Source: Setoptus koraiensis (taxonomy: Eukaryota; Arthropoda). From it: DNA of 64,000 nucleotides. The number at the start of each line of letters is the position of its first letter. Position 1 is the first letter of the stretch. Location: contig CM106585.1 in the NCBI GenBank assembly GCA_048013815.1, forward strand, positions 4,402,001 to 4,466,000, given 5' to 3'. The notes under the pieces were generated by a model that saw nothing but the letters and a program-made list of their open reading frames with translations, had not been told where the DNA came from and ran no database searches. Made by a program: the position numbers and the translations under genes. Positions 1 through 10,345 of the stretch are shown one piece after another.

Positions 1-630
1 GTAGAATATGAAGGCCGAATATAATAGTTCCTGGTGCTTGCTTGCCTGCGTGTGTTTCTGGTGTATTGCCTAATGTTTTGCTAAATTTAAAAAATGTCTC
101 GCAATGGTTATTGGTTCTGGTGGTTTATCTATGATTTTGTGTCTCCAATGGAGCCCGTGAGTTGTGGGGTGCAAGCGAAGCTGATGGGCGGTCGGGCGGG
201 TCGGTTGTTCAATCTAGACTGTACACAATGACATGTGTGTCTAGCAATGGTTGCTATACGAGGAGCTTCATGGTTTTTGTGGGCACCATCGCTGCTCGGA
301 TTGAGGCAATTGAATGAGTAATAGTGCAAATAAGTGAGCCAAAAATTAGTTAGCAAACAACGATTCGTTGTGCTGGTGCCGCTGCCGCTGCATCCACTGT
401 CCTTTGTATTTATCCTGGGGTTGTTGTTGTTTTTTGATAATAATTAATATTAGTGTGGTGTTTGTATCATAGGTCCGTCGGATTAAATTGAATTAGCGGC
501 CAATAATATTGCTGTGTGCCAATAGGGACCTGTGACAAGCCCATGATGATAAAATAGAATAAAATAAAATAATATTAAACGATCATATGCTGGCTGGCTG
601 TCTGGCTAGCTGGCGCACTGGTGCTAGCAG

Positions 631-633
<3 letters not shown>

Positions 634-662
<29 letters not shown>
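634..662. repeat. (CA)n microsatellite
   Basis: Uninterrupted CA dinucleotide run of about 14 units, followed within 60 bp by a GT-rich stretch (717-732). Confidence 0.95.
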
Positions 663-666
<4 letters not shown>

Positions 667-1668
667 GGTCAGGCAAACAGGGAGGGTGAGGCAGGCCTAC
701 GAGCAGCTTACATAATGTGTGTGTGTGTGTTTGTATGAGTTTGAGTGCGTGCGTGTGTTTGTGCGGCTATCTCACTGGGTGCGTGCGTGTGCCTGTGTGT
801 GCGCGTTAGTGCGATGTGATGTTGATGTGAATTGGATCGGATCGGATCGTATTTTGTTGGATTTTGTTGCCGCCGCCGCCGTCAGTATTGAGACGGCGAG
901 ATGTGATGTGATGTGATGCGATGTTGCGCGATGGCCATAAATGTTGTTGTGGCGGCTGGTTGTTACATTCACTGGCAAAGTGGCTTCTCTATCGTCGATT
1001 GCACTTGGTCATTTTCAATAGCGCCAGTCAATGGTAGTTATGTGTCATCTGGTCGCCTGTCCGATCTGGTATTTCAAATCCGGTGTTGGCACACGACCAT
1101 TCATGTGAGTGTGTGTGTGTGTCGTTCACTAAAAGCTTGCACTGGCTACACCGAGTATACCGAGAATTTTGTGTGAGCCGAGTCTGGCAGTCTCGCACAC
1201 GTCACAGTGCTGCTCGCTGGCGGGTTTCTGTATCGGCGGCGACGGCGCCGATTCACACAAACGCCCAAAGTCCGACAAGAGGATTGCAGCTCGTCGTCGG
1301 AGTTACACGCCGTGCAACAACGGATAAAGCTGCTGCAAGAGTGTGCGACGAGCAGAACAACCAGCAACAACTGCTATACGCTATGCGTTGTACGCTCCTG
1401 GTTGCGAACGCTCAAACGATGTGTGTTACGTAATGCCCTGGCTTCCATCGCCTGCATGCACCATGATGATGATGATGGTAAACAAGTAATGGCGAGCGAG
1501 GGCTAGGTTGGCATCACCACGGTTGCCTGGGTGGCAGCCACCAATACCATGCCAGGCCATGTTAGCAACCACGCAGACTGGTTCATTGAGGTTGCTCCCT
1601 GTACCATGGCCGTGTCGATACCATCATCGCCGCTACCAACAGCAACACACAACCACACGACAACGAAG

Positions 1669-1670
<2 letters not shown>

Positions 1671-1706
<36 letters not shown>
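1671..1706. repeat. (CA)n microsatellite
   Basis: Uninterrupted AC dinucleotide run of about 18 units. Confidence 0.95.
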
Positions 1707-1708
<2 letters not shown>

Positions 1709-2479
1709 GCATGCATAAACCTGTCGTAACCTGTGCGTCTCTCTATATTTCTAGTCGTAGCGCGACTGGCGTACAAGCTAACCAGTCTTATGGAACAACG
1801 CACACATGCTCACGGTCAAACAACAACAACGAGAAAAAAAACAACATACACATTTCATTCTGGGCACACACACTCCGACGGAATCAACACCGACACAAAA
1901 CAGGTACGAACTAACGGTAACTACAACATCTGGTGCTGCATTCTACCCACGCTACCTGCATAACGCGCTTGTTAGTGCCCCAATTGTCGGTCGGCCATTT
2001 GGCCAGCTCAATTGGCTCAGTTGGCTCAAATGGCTTGCACTGTTTCGCTTTAGCGCTATTACGCTATCAGAGCTTGGCTGCTCATAATGCTCTGCGGGGT
2101 GATACGGTGCAAAGAGGGCAGCCAGTGGATTGGCCGGCCGGTTTAGTTACCAACTTTGGCTGTGATTTGGCGAGCCAATCGCCACTTAGATACCTGTGCA
2201 CCACCCGGGGCGCGGCCCGCCTGGCGCACAGTTCGCATCGGCCGGGCCGCCCGTGCGACCTGCTTGGCTGGACGCACTGTGTGTTGCATACGGTGGTGGT
2301 ACATGTAGTATGTAGTCAATTGGGTGGCTCCACTGACCACCAATATATGTGTGTTGTTAATTTATTTAGGCCTTTATTTGTCAATTAGCGAACATTCTCG
2401 CAGCGAATGACACTTGTGTGTTATTCACTGGTGCACTTGTGAGATTCAACTTACAACTTAAACTGGCGAGGAGAATCGG

Positions 2480-2513
2480 TGTTTGTCAATGGCTAACGTG
2501 CCATTGACAAACA
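2480..2513. repeat. Perfect 14-bp inverted repeat (hairpin)
   Basis: The left arm TGTTTGTCAATGGC (2480-2493) is the exact reverse complement of 2500-2513, with a 6-nt loop (TAACGT). It is unique sequence, not a microsatellite, in the flank of the BTB gene. It could be a small hairpin RNA, a cruciform site, or the scar of a template-switch mutation. Confidence 0.85.
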
Positions 2514-3197
2514 GCTTGCCAATGACAACCAACATTATGCAACTTGCAATGGCCCACTCAAGATGGCGCTACTGTTGCGAGCGAGCAAACCACGTTGTGT
2601 GTGTTTATCTGGTGCAAAATTCGCTTTGTTATTGTTTACAGCGAAAACAGTGTTCGCAGATACAATGTGTGATATATGGACAGTGCGTGAACAATGTTGT
2701 TTTTCGTTGTCCATACACTGACACAGTGACATGCCGCTAGTGTCTAGGACACGAGGACTTTGGGCATTGCGTGTATTAATTAATTGATCCGAGCGACTCG
2801 CTCGAAGCGAGCCGTGCAGCCGTAGCATTTATCTGATAAATCTTGCAGCCGAGCGAGATGCTCCAACTGTTAGACTCTAACTGTTAGAGTCGAACAATTG
2901 TGAGACGGCTGAAAATTGTTGGAAATGCGCCCGGCGTGAGCGTGCACGCGGAGGAAATGATTGATTTTTGGCGATTGGTCGGCCCGTGAGCGCTGACAAA
3001 TTGCGACATGGGTGCATATCGTTGGCCAGACCGAGCCAGCAATATGCTGGCCAGCAGCACGCGGACGGGCCTAAAGTGAAGTGTCGGCCGGGCCGCATCT
3101 TGCAGACGCAGCAACATTGCCGGACAGGGCGCCAGCGGCCAGCGCATTGTCTGCATGGTGCAGACTGCACGGGGTCACTTTCACTTTCACTCTGGCT

Positions 3198-3217
3198 GGG
3201 CGCGCGAACGCGCGCCC
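3198..3217. repeat. GC-rich palindrome, 9-bp arms
   Basis: GGGCGCGCG and CGCGCGCCC flank a 2-nt AA centre. It lies in the GC-rich part of the upstream flank. Confidence 0.85.
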
Positions 3218-3242
3218 GTCCGACCCATAGAACCCGTGTAAC

Positions 3243-3307
3243 GTTCGACAAGAACGCTCCATGGGTTCGACAGAACGTTCTACGGGTTCGACAAGAACGT
3301 TCGCTGT
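3243..3307. repeat. Short 21-22 bp tandem repeat rich in GTTCGAC
   Basis: Three near-identical units begin at 3243, 3265 and 3286, each carrying GTTCGACA(A)GAACG. A partial fourth (GGGTTCGCTGGC) follows near 3325. Confidence 0.75.
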
Positions 3308-3724
3308 GCTCGCTGGCTTCTACGGGTTCGCTGGCTACGTTCGCAGCAAGGTTCGTCAGTCGGCCGGCCCGAGAGGTTCGCCAGTTGGCAGGCCCGAGAG
3401 CTTGGACCGTCCAGCGCGGACGGTTCGCCAGAGGTTCGCCAACGGTTCGCCGTGGCGCGACGGCTCGCGCAAGATGGTGGCCGGAGGTAGCTGGGCCCGT
3501 GGGCTGTTGTGCGCTGGGGCGGCCGAAAGTGCGCAATGGTGGCCCCATGCGAGGCGCAGTGAGCGTAGTTTGCGGAGGACACGCCAGGGCGTCAGCGTGA
3601 TCGCAACTGCGGGCGGCTGCATCAGTCACTGATGATCAGTGGAGTAGCTGCCGCTGCCGCTGCTGAGATTGGCGGTGTGCTGCTGCTGTTGCAGTTGCAT
3701 TGGCATGCCATGGTGCACCACGGT

Positions 3725-3770
3725 GCAATGGTGAGCCAATGGTGAGCCAATGGTGAGCCAATGGTGAGCA
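3725..3770. repeat. 11-bp tandem repeat
   Basis: Units of GTGAGCCAATG start at 3731, 3742 and 3753, with a partial fourth at 3764. Confidence 0.9.
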
Positions 3771-4535
3771 CCAGCCAGCAGCCAGCAGCGGCGGCAGCAG
3801 TCAACAGCGGCAGCGGCAGCAACGCTGCCAACGCTGCTCCTTTGTTGCTGCTCGCGAGTGTCGCTGCTGCTGCCGCTGCTGGGTCAGCGACGCCGTCGCG
3901 TCGTCTTGTGGCGCTGCCGATGTTGTCGTCGTCGTCGTGCCGCCGCCGCCGCCTTACGTTCTCTGGCTGTTCCATAGAATCAGATATGTGTTGTGAGTCG
4001 CAAGCAAAAACTCACGACATTTATCACAACGCAAACCATGGCTGATGAGACGCGACAAACAACCGCAACATCAGCAGCAACAGCCACAGCCAAAGACACA
4101 GCAATAACAGCGTTACTACCACCAAAAACAGCGACATCGTCAGCGACAGCACATAGAGACACCACACTGCTCATACACATATCTCTCGCATATCTATTAT
4201 CACTATTGCCACCATCGTCGCCACTATTATTACCGCCGCTACCATCGAGCCATCGGCACCCGCTCGGCCGGCCACTCGGATAATTCGAACACGCTCCCAT
4301 CGAACTCCTGCTCGCATCACGCTCGAATCGAGCCTCGGATAGCCCCGCACTCGCGCAATTCGCCAGCCGCATCGGACCCAGCGAACACACAGTCGGACCC
4401 ACACAGTCGGGATCACTCACAGTCTGCTAGAACCCAGCAAACGGTCGGATCGGATCGAACCAAACCGAACAAGGGAAATAATTTAATCTTGCACCTCATA
4501 CGAAGCAGCAGCCATTTAATTAGCCAGTCGATACC

Positions 4536-5693
4536 ATGAGCATGGCCAGCAGATCGCCCGTGCCCTCAACCTCGGGCCAGGCCCCATCACTCAATTTGGG
4601 CAACATGAGCAGCAAGGACTTCAAGAGGCTCCTAGACACACAGTCACTCGTTGATGTAACGCTCGCTTGCGACGGCGGACAAATATCGGCCCACAAGGTT
4701 GTACTATCGGCCTGTAGTAGCTACATTAACAAAATACTCGAAAGTCATCCAGTCGAACATCCAATAATCATATTACCAGAACTAAATATTAGAGATATTA
4801 GAATACTAGTAAATTACATGTATACGGGAGAATTGTTAACTATGAACGCACCCTCGCACAGTCTGCTCAAGACGGCAGCAGTTTTAAATATCAACAGTCT
4901 CAATGATTTCTTCAACGAATCATCATCTTCACCAAGTCTTACCACTTCTACTACTTCAACTACTGCTGCATCACTGCAACCCACAATAAACAACAAATCA
5001 CCAGCGACCAACAACAACAACAACAGCAACAACTATAACAACAACAACAACAACTACAACAATTTGAAAAATAGCAACAATCACACTAAACAAACTCGCA
5101 AATACAATTTCAAAAATAAACAAAATGGCATCAATAGCAACACAATCTTAGCCGCTAATCGCGATGATGCGCCAAACAGCGACATTGTTGCTGATAACAA
5201 CATCAACGTCAAATACCTCAACATCAACAATCTACAGGAATTTCTCGGTTCCAATTACACTAATCATTTGGACGACGACGATGACGACGATGATGTTGAT
5301 GACGATCTAGACGACGACGATCTGGACGATGATCGAGACGCCCTAATGGACGAAAGTTCTGATCTCCATTTAGATGATGAAATGATGATGCTGCCCCAAC
5401 ATGACACTACAATTAATAGCCAATTTGATGGCGCAACCAATGGCGCCAAAAATCAAAAGGCCTCCTCACTAAATTCTTCTAAAAATAGATTGCATCTGGA
5501 CATGCAATTCAGATGCCCCGTTTGCGAGCAAGACTTTTACACTATTTGCAGTTTTGAATACCATATGCAAAGGAATCATTTTGTTAGCTCGTTTGGTTGC
5601 GAAATTTGCGATAAACCCTTTGCAAGCCTGCGATATGTCCTAACCGATCACATGAGGCGCTGCCACGGCTGGCTGGCTGAACAAGAAGTTTGA
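4536..5693 (+). CDS. BTB/POZ domain protein with two C2H2 zinc fingers (tramtrack-class transcription factor)
   Basis: 385 aa in one open frame. The BTB domain (about residues 27-127) has the tramtrack-class signature: a VDVTLAC strand, SAHKVVLSACSSY, a PIIILPEL loop and a VNYMYTGEL helix. This fold homodimerises and recruits corepressors. An Asn-rich linker (about 145-230) and an Asp-rich patch (about 255-275) follow. Two C2H2 fingers close the protein: Cys327, Cys330, His343, His348, then Cys355, Cys358, His372, His377. I infer a nuclear DNA-binding regulator. The start is supported by an in-frame TAG 15 nt upstream and an A at -3 (ACCATGA). No intron is visible, although tramtrack-group genes often splice BTB to alternative finger exons. 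The named orthologue (ttk, bab, lola and others) cannot be chosen by eye, so no symbol is given. It converges on mS38. Confidence 0.93.
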   Translation: MSMASRSPVPSTSGQAPSLNLGNMSSKDFKRLLDTQSLVDVTLACDGGQISAHKVVLSACSSYINKILESHPVEHPIIILPELNIRDIRILVNYMYTGELLTMNAPSHSLLKTAAVLNINSLNDFFNESSSSPSLTTSTTSTTAASLQPTINNKSPATNNNNNSNNYNNNNNNYNNLKNSNNHTKQTRKYNFKNKQNGINSNTILAANRDDAPNSDIVADNNINVKYLNINNLQEFLGSNYTNHLDDDDDDDDVDDDLDDDDLDDDRDALMDESSDLHLDDEMMMLPQHDTTINSQFDGATNGAKNQKASSLNSSKNRLHLDMQFRCPVCEQDFYTICSFEYHMQRNHFVSSFGCEICDKPFASLRYVLTDHMRRCHGWLAEQEV

Positions 5694-5829
5694 AAATGTT
5701 TGAATTGATTAATCATCGTTTTGAACCCCAACCCTAAGATACTATTACTATTATTGCAACTATTATTATTATTATCATTATTATTATTAATTATTATTAT
5801 TATCAACAATACTAATTCTCCTGAAAAAA
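5694..5829. other. 136-bp convergent spacer, ATT-rich, between the BTB and mS38 stop codons
   Basis: The BTB gene (+) and mS38 (-) end tail to tail here. The spacer is mostly ATT/AAT triplets (about 5742-5815). I find no AATAAA on either strand, only AATAAT/ATTAAT-type variants. The two 3' UTRs therefore use variant poly(A) signals or run into each other. Confidence 0.7.
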
Positions 5830-6939
5830 TCAATTGCTCCTTGTCTTTAAATCTGGATCACGTTTGTGTCGAGGCTTGATATACCACGTCTGATATCTGT
5901 TGACACGGCATTTCTCTCTGATTTCTTCGTACACTTCTGGCCAAGATACCTTCTTAGACTCTAGTTGGGCTCTTTCAATTGCCTTTCTTGCGTACTCTTT
6001 TGGATCGAACTCTTCTGCGTCACGAATCATACTCAATAGCTCAGTCCTAAATGTTTTCTCTTTGATGATCTCACGTTTAAATCTTCTCTTTGCAATGAGT
6101 GTCTTGAATTTTTTCCTGAATTTCTTTAATTTGTGCTTCTTCATCTTTTGTCTCCTTATAATCTTCAGATGAAGGCGCAGATGATTGGTTCTGAACTTGT
6201 GTCTGAAGTCCAGATATTTTTTTATGGAACCTTCAGCATGAAAACCACGTGTTACAGTAAGATTGATATTATTTGTTTTGGATGTCATCAGATTTGTAAC
6301 ATGCATATTGTTAGGCGTAGAAGTTGAAGCGCCGATGTGCCAATGACGCTTGATATTGTTTGTTCTGTTCAAGGCTTTTTTAGGTAAAGGTTTAGAGAGG
6401 TCAGTTTCGTAACAACGTCGACTTGATGTGCCTATTGCATCGAGGATAGTCATCATCTCAGTAACAGACAGTTCATACATATTGTTGAAATTGAATTGTT
6501 GTAACTTGACTGGATCGTTCCAAACCTTTGGCCATAGCTGGTGAACCATTTTGTATTGATCATATAACAATGCGTATTCCTTGCGATTATCAAGACATTC
6601 TGGATAAACGAGAGAGTCGGCATATAATTTGCCAACAAACATATCTTTGGGCAACGATCCCGATGTGTTCATCTTTTTCATCTTATCCGTTATGTCGAGA
6701 GAAAGCAATGGCTTTCCTGCGACAATGTCCGGCCTCTCAAATCCTGATATTCCCTTTTCCTGCTCCTTGATGTCATACTTGTGGTCATCGTTACTGATAT
6801 CCTGCAATTCCTTATTTTCCTCGGTGCCTTGTTTTTGATTCAAATGGGCAATACTCCTGATTGTTCTCTTGTGTTGGCTAAATAGACCGTGTCTCACGGC
6901 CGAGCCAAGACATAGGTGGTGTCCCAGACGGGTGAACAT
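5830..6939 (-). CDS. mS38: Mitochondrial small ribosomal subunit protein mS38 (AURKAIP1 family), with long N-terminal extension
   Basis: 369 aa. The C-terminal block (about 258-320) matches the mS38/AURKAIP1 (Cox24-like) core: LKIIRRQKMKKHKLKKFRKK, then a long basic helix with KRRFKREIIKEKTFRTELL, the arginine/lysine-rich segment that threads into the mitoribosome small subunit near the decoding region. The first 30 or so residues (MFTRLGHHLC..., Arg/His-rich, almost no acidic residues) look like a mitochondrial presequence. Between them lie about 220 residues not expected in a compact mS38. Residues about 75-140 (AGKPLLSL, LPKDMFVGKLYADSLVYPE) loosely recall the N-terminal arm of VLCAD/ACAD9-type acyl-CoA dehydrogenases, but no dehydrogenase catalytic domain follows. 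The chosen ATG has A at -3. The frame is open further upstream, so a 5' exon cannot be excluded. The stop is TGA. Confidence 0.8.
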   Translation of the reverse strand: MFTRLGHHLCLGSAVRHGLFSQHKRTIRSIAHLNQKQGTEENKELQDISNDDHKYDIKEQEKGISGFERPDIVAGKPLLSLDITDKMKKMNTSGSLPKDMFVGKLYADSLVYPECLDNRKEYALLYDQYKMVHQLWPKVWNDPVKLQQFNFNNMYELSVTEMMTILDAIGTSSRRCYETDLSKPLPKKALNRTNNIKRHWHIGASTSTPNNMHVTNLMTSKTNNINLTVTRGFHAEGSIKKYLDFRHKFRTNHLRLHLKIIRRQKMKKHKLKKFRKKFKTLIAKRRFKREIIKEKTFRTELLSMIRDAEEFDPKEYARKAIERAQLESKKVSWPEVYEEIREKCRVNRYQTWYIKPRHKRDPDLKTRSN

Positions 6940-7665
6940 TTTGAAATAGGATAAATTATGATAAAACTGAGGAATCCATAGGTTAGAATGGGGCTCGATG
7001 GAACAATGATCCCATGAACATGTGACCCGAGAGATCTCGTTTGCACCATGTGTGTTGTGCTTGTTATGCTTGCCTGCGCACGCCCACTCATTCCGCCGTT
7101 ACCCGCCAAATGCCACACCCATTCAGTGAGTATTCCAGAATTTGAATTTGAAATCTAAAACAGGTAGCAATAATGACACAAAAGGGTTGTCGTTTCAGTC
7201 GGAATTCAAGGATGTAGTGAAGAAAAAGAAAGGTGTCGACAGAGTGAGACAAGCAAACAAATATCTCAATAAAACGAGTTGTCTGTCAATCGGCAGCGGA
7301 CCCGTCATGCAACAAGAGGCATGGCGCCACCTTCGTCGAAATGGTTCGTTGTGTTCACTGACAAAGTGAGAAAAAGTTGACAATATTGAAGGTGAATAAT
7401 ATTGAAGAACGATTCAAAAGCGGAAACCATATATAGATAAATCAGAGAATGCCTCAACCAGGCAGTCTTAGACGGAACTAGAAACTGAATATTTGCACTG
7501 AATACCGTGTAAAAAGCATAATCGAAATAAAATCTTCGGAAGTGATTGCAGTGCTTCCGGCCATTCAGCACCATTTATCTGAGCCCTTTACTCATGAGCC
7601 TTTCACAAACTAATTTTTCAATTTATTCAATTAATTAATAATAATCATTATTTATACAGTTGTTG
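6940..7665. other. Spacer between mS38 start and SIFaR stop
   Basis: It should contain the SIFaR 3' UTR (high-coordinate end) and the mS38 promoter and 5' UTR (low-coordinate end), since both genes run leftward. The short ORFs here (7142-7369 + and 7305-7574 -) show no recognisable domain. Confidence 0.6.
7622..7627 (-). terminator. Candidate AATAAA poly(A) signal for SIFaR
   Basis: TTTATT on the + strand reads AATAAA on the minus strand, 39 nt past the SIFaR stop codon. That would give a very short 3' UTR, and a distal unseen signal is equally possible. Confidence 0.35.
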
Positions 7666-10345
7666 TTATTGTAATATCTGACTTGTGGTAATAGGCTGAA
7701 GTTTTGTATTAGATAATATTTGTTCATGATAGGCGATTATTGACTGGTTTTGGTTTGCAATAATGGAAGAGGAGCCATTTGAGTTATGATTAGAGCACGA
7801 TGACGATGACGAAGAATTTGATACGGACTGTGATTGGTGTCCCGAACGATCGGATAAACTGTCTATTTGTTGTGCTCTGCTATTGTTGAATTGTCTAGTC
7901 AACGTTTCACTAGTTTGTCTATTTGAAAGTTGCTCACTCCTTAGATCACTTCCAATTGCTGATTGTTTTAATCTATTGTTTGCATCACATTCATTGTTAT
8001 GACTAGTATTATTATCATTATCTACTATGATATTGACATTGTCTCCATAGTCAATGCCATTAACAAAGTGACCATGATTATTCGGTTGTCTCATTGTTCT
8101 ATTAGTTATTATTTGATAATTGTTCGACGACATTAGGCTATCGTCATCGTCATCACTTAATTTATGATTATTATATTGACTGTTACCAGTATTGTGTTTG
8201 GAAATATTTACACTATGAGAGTATTTTGGCTGCTGCTTCAGTTGTTGTTTGATGATTGTTTTTATATTTGATTCGCTTTGATTGAAATCGCTCTGTGATA
8301 TTTTGATTAATGAACAATTATTGCTAATATTATTACTGTTGTTGTAATTGCGATTATTATTAAAATCGTATTCATAATCACAATCATTATTACTATTGTT
8401 GTTGTCACTGCTGTTGTCCGACATGAGACGATGATTACTATTAGATGCTTGATATTGACGATTTTGCTCATTGGCTGCAGTAGTGTATGATTCTTGTGAT
8501 GATTGCCGGGGCGAAATGGATCGTACTGTCAATATTTCACCTGATGAACTGAAGCTATCCTCGTTACTACCGGTATATTTACATCCACTGCAATCATGTT
8601 TGTTGTTGTTCCTCGATTGCTTTCGCTCCGCTGCTGCTGACGTTTTAATAATATTATTCAAGTTATCCTGTCTCTTACAATCTCCATCTAGAATCATCGA
8701 GTGGTTTATGTGCTCGTCCGAAGGTGTCTCCACTGACGAATGAATACCCGATGATGAGCCCTGATTTGTTTTGAGCGATATACTAGTGGCAACCGAGGAA
8801 CTGTCCGAGGGCTGCCTGCCAATTGCTATATTATGATGACGAGATTGCTCCGGTGACTCAGTCTCATATATAGCGGTTATGTTATTAACAGGTTCTGAAT
8901 TATTTGTTGCACTTAATACCTTGCTGGTATGCCTCATCGACGACAGGTCGTCGACAAAATTGTTCACTGTTGCGGTGTTTGCTAGCGAATTGCATCTAGC
9001 TCTCGATTTGTTGGCCTCCTTTATTCTTTTGCCATCAACCTTCCAATGATCATCTTGTTGTTGCTGTTGTTGTTGTTGTTGTGTATAATTTAGAACACTT
9101 TCGTCAAAAACAATTGCATCACCATTGCTAGTGTTTATCACTGTCGCATCATCATATTCTGTTATTAACGGTACCCATGTCTTTCTCCTCTGCGTATGTC
9201 CCGATGAAAGATCCATTTTATCGCATTTCAATCCTTTCATTTTATAGTCTGTCATGGGTATATCGACTATTCCGTTCATCGGATTGCTGTTGTTGTTGCT
9301 AGCGTTGTTGTGGCTACCTCTTATGACATATCTGAATGTTTTGTCATCATTACAATCAGTATTCCTCCTACACCGTTCAATTCCTGACCCAGATGGCCTA
9401 TTGGCCTCATTGTTTGACCGCAATGATTGTGTAATGAGTGCATGGTGACCAGTGTTTCCAAACTGTTGTTGCTCGATAATTGTATCATTATACCGATGAC
9501 CGCTCGACGATTCGCAGTCGTAGACATGGATATCCGAGTTATTACTCATTGTCTCTTTGTCTAAGTCTCTGAGATTGTCTGACTTGTTATTATTTTCATC
9601 TGACGCAAATACAATTGTACCAGATGGCGCGTTCATCAAGGAATGTATCTCACAAATTGATGGTGAGTTGCTCTTGCTACCATTTGATGTTGTTGTTGTT
9701 TTCATCAAAATTGTGGTTGTTGTTGATGGTGCATTCTCAACAGTAATTGGTATTGTTTGATGATTAAGATTAATTTTATCAGAATTATACAAATTGGTAT
9801 TTTTGGTCATTTGATGATTCATTCCGTGCAATATAGTGAAATTGTCACTTAGATTGTGATGGTTATGTTTTGTTTTTTGATAATAATTGTAACTGTCCCG
9901 ACCCGAGCCATTATGGTGTATTACTCCATTTATACCCACTACAATGGAATGATTTGTTTGATTGGTATATTTTGAGCTCAGTGGGAATTGTAGACAACAG
10001 GATCTAACTGGGCTGTCATCATTATGTAAATCAAATCTTTGTTTGGTGTCACCATTTGATATCTTGTGCCGTTGCAGGGACTGAGCGTTGTGATTGTTTG
10101 AATAGTTATTGTGAGTATGATCGTGATTGTGGCCATTCCCTGCACCATTTGGGTGCTCTTGTGTCAGTCCGTCAAGTCCGTTCTCTGTACCATAGTTTTT
10201 ACTTAATGTCGTTGTGTTAGTCCGATTTGAGCGCGATCTGCCCCAACATTTGCTTGCCTTTAGCATCTCTGCAAAGCCCTTACGATACTTCCTATTGAAG
10301 AATGTGTACAATATTGGATTGATGCAACTATTCGAAGCGCCCAGC
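7666..10345 (-). CDS. SIFaR: SIFaR exon 4: TM7, helix 8 and giant cytoplasmic tail
   Basis: 2680 nt. The first base completes Trp525, then [13 protein letters not shown] (TM7), helix 8 [20 protein letters not shown] with a possible palmitoylated Cys, and about 860 further residues. The tail is rich in Asn, Ser, Asp and His, with a 9-Gln run and few hydrophobic stretches. One more ordered-looking segment reads [20 protein letters not shown]. Class A tails are usually tens to about 150 residues. The frame stays open throughout, and repeats are interrupted by varied residues, which argues for real coding sequence. Met10401 is not a start: the codons before 10345 are the intron's pyrimidine tract. 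Confidence 0.88.

Larger units (their letters stand above)
1..4535. other. Noncoding flank upstream of the BTB zinc-finger gene
   Basis: No recognisable protein domain in any frame. It holds two long CA tracts, a perfect 14-bp hairpin near 2.5 kb, and a GC-rich stretch (about 2.9-3.9 kb) where several frames on both strands stay open together, as expected of GC-rich noncoding DNA. Repeats rich in GTTCGAC and GTGAGCCAATG lie at 3.2-3.8 kb. The promoter and 5' UTR of the BTB gene should be in the last part, but I see no decisive start-site signal. Confidence 0.6.

Noticed and set aside
2877-3629. 250-codon minus ORF and 210-codon plus ORF over the same stretch
   Set aside because: Mutually overlapping on both strands in GC-rich DNA, Arg/Pro/Ala-rich, no domain.
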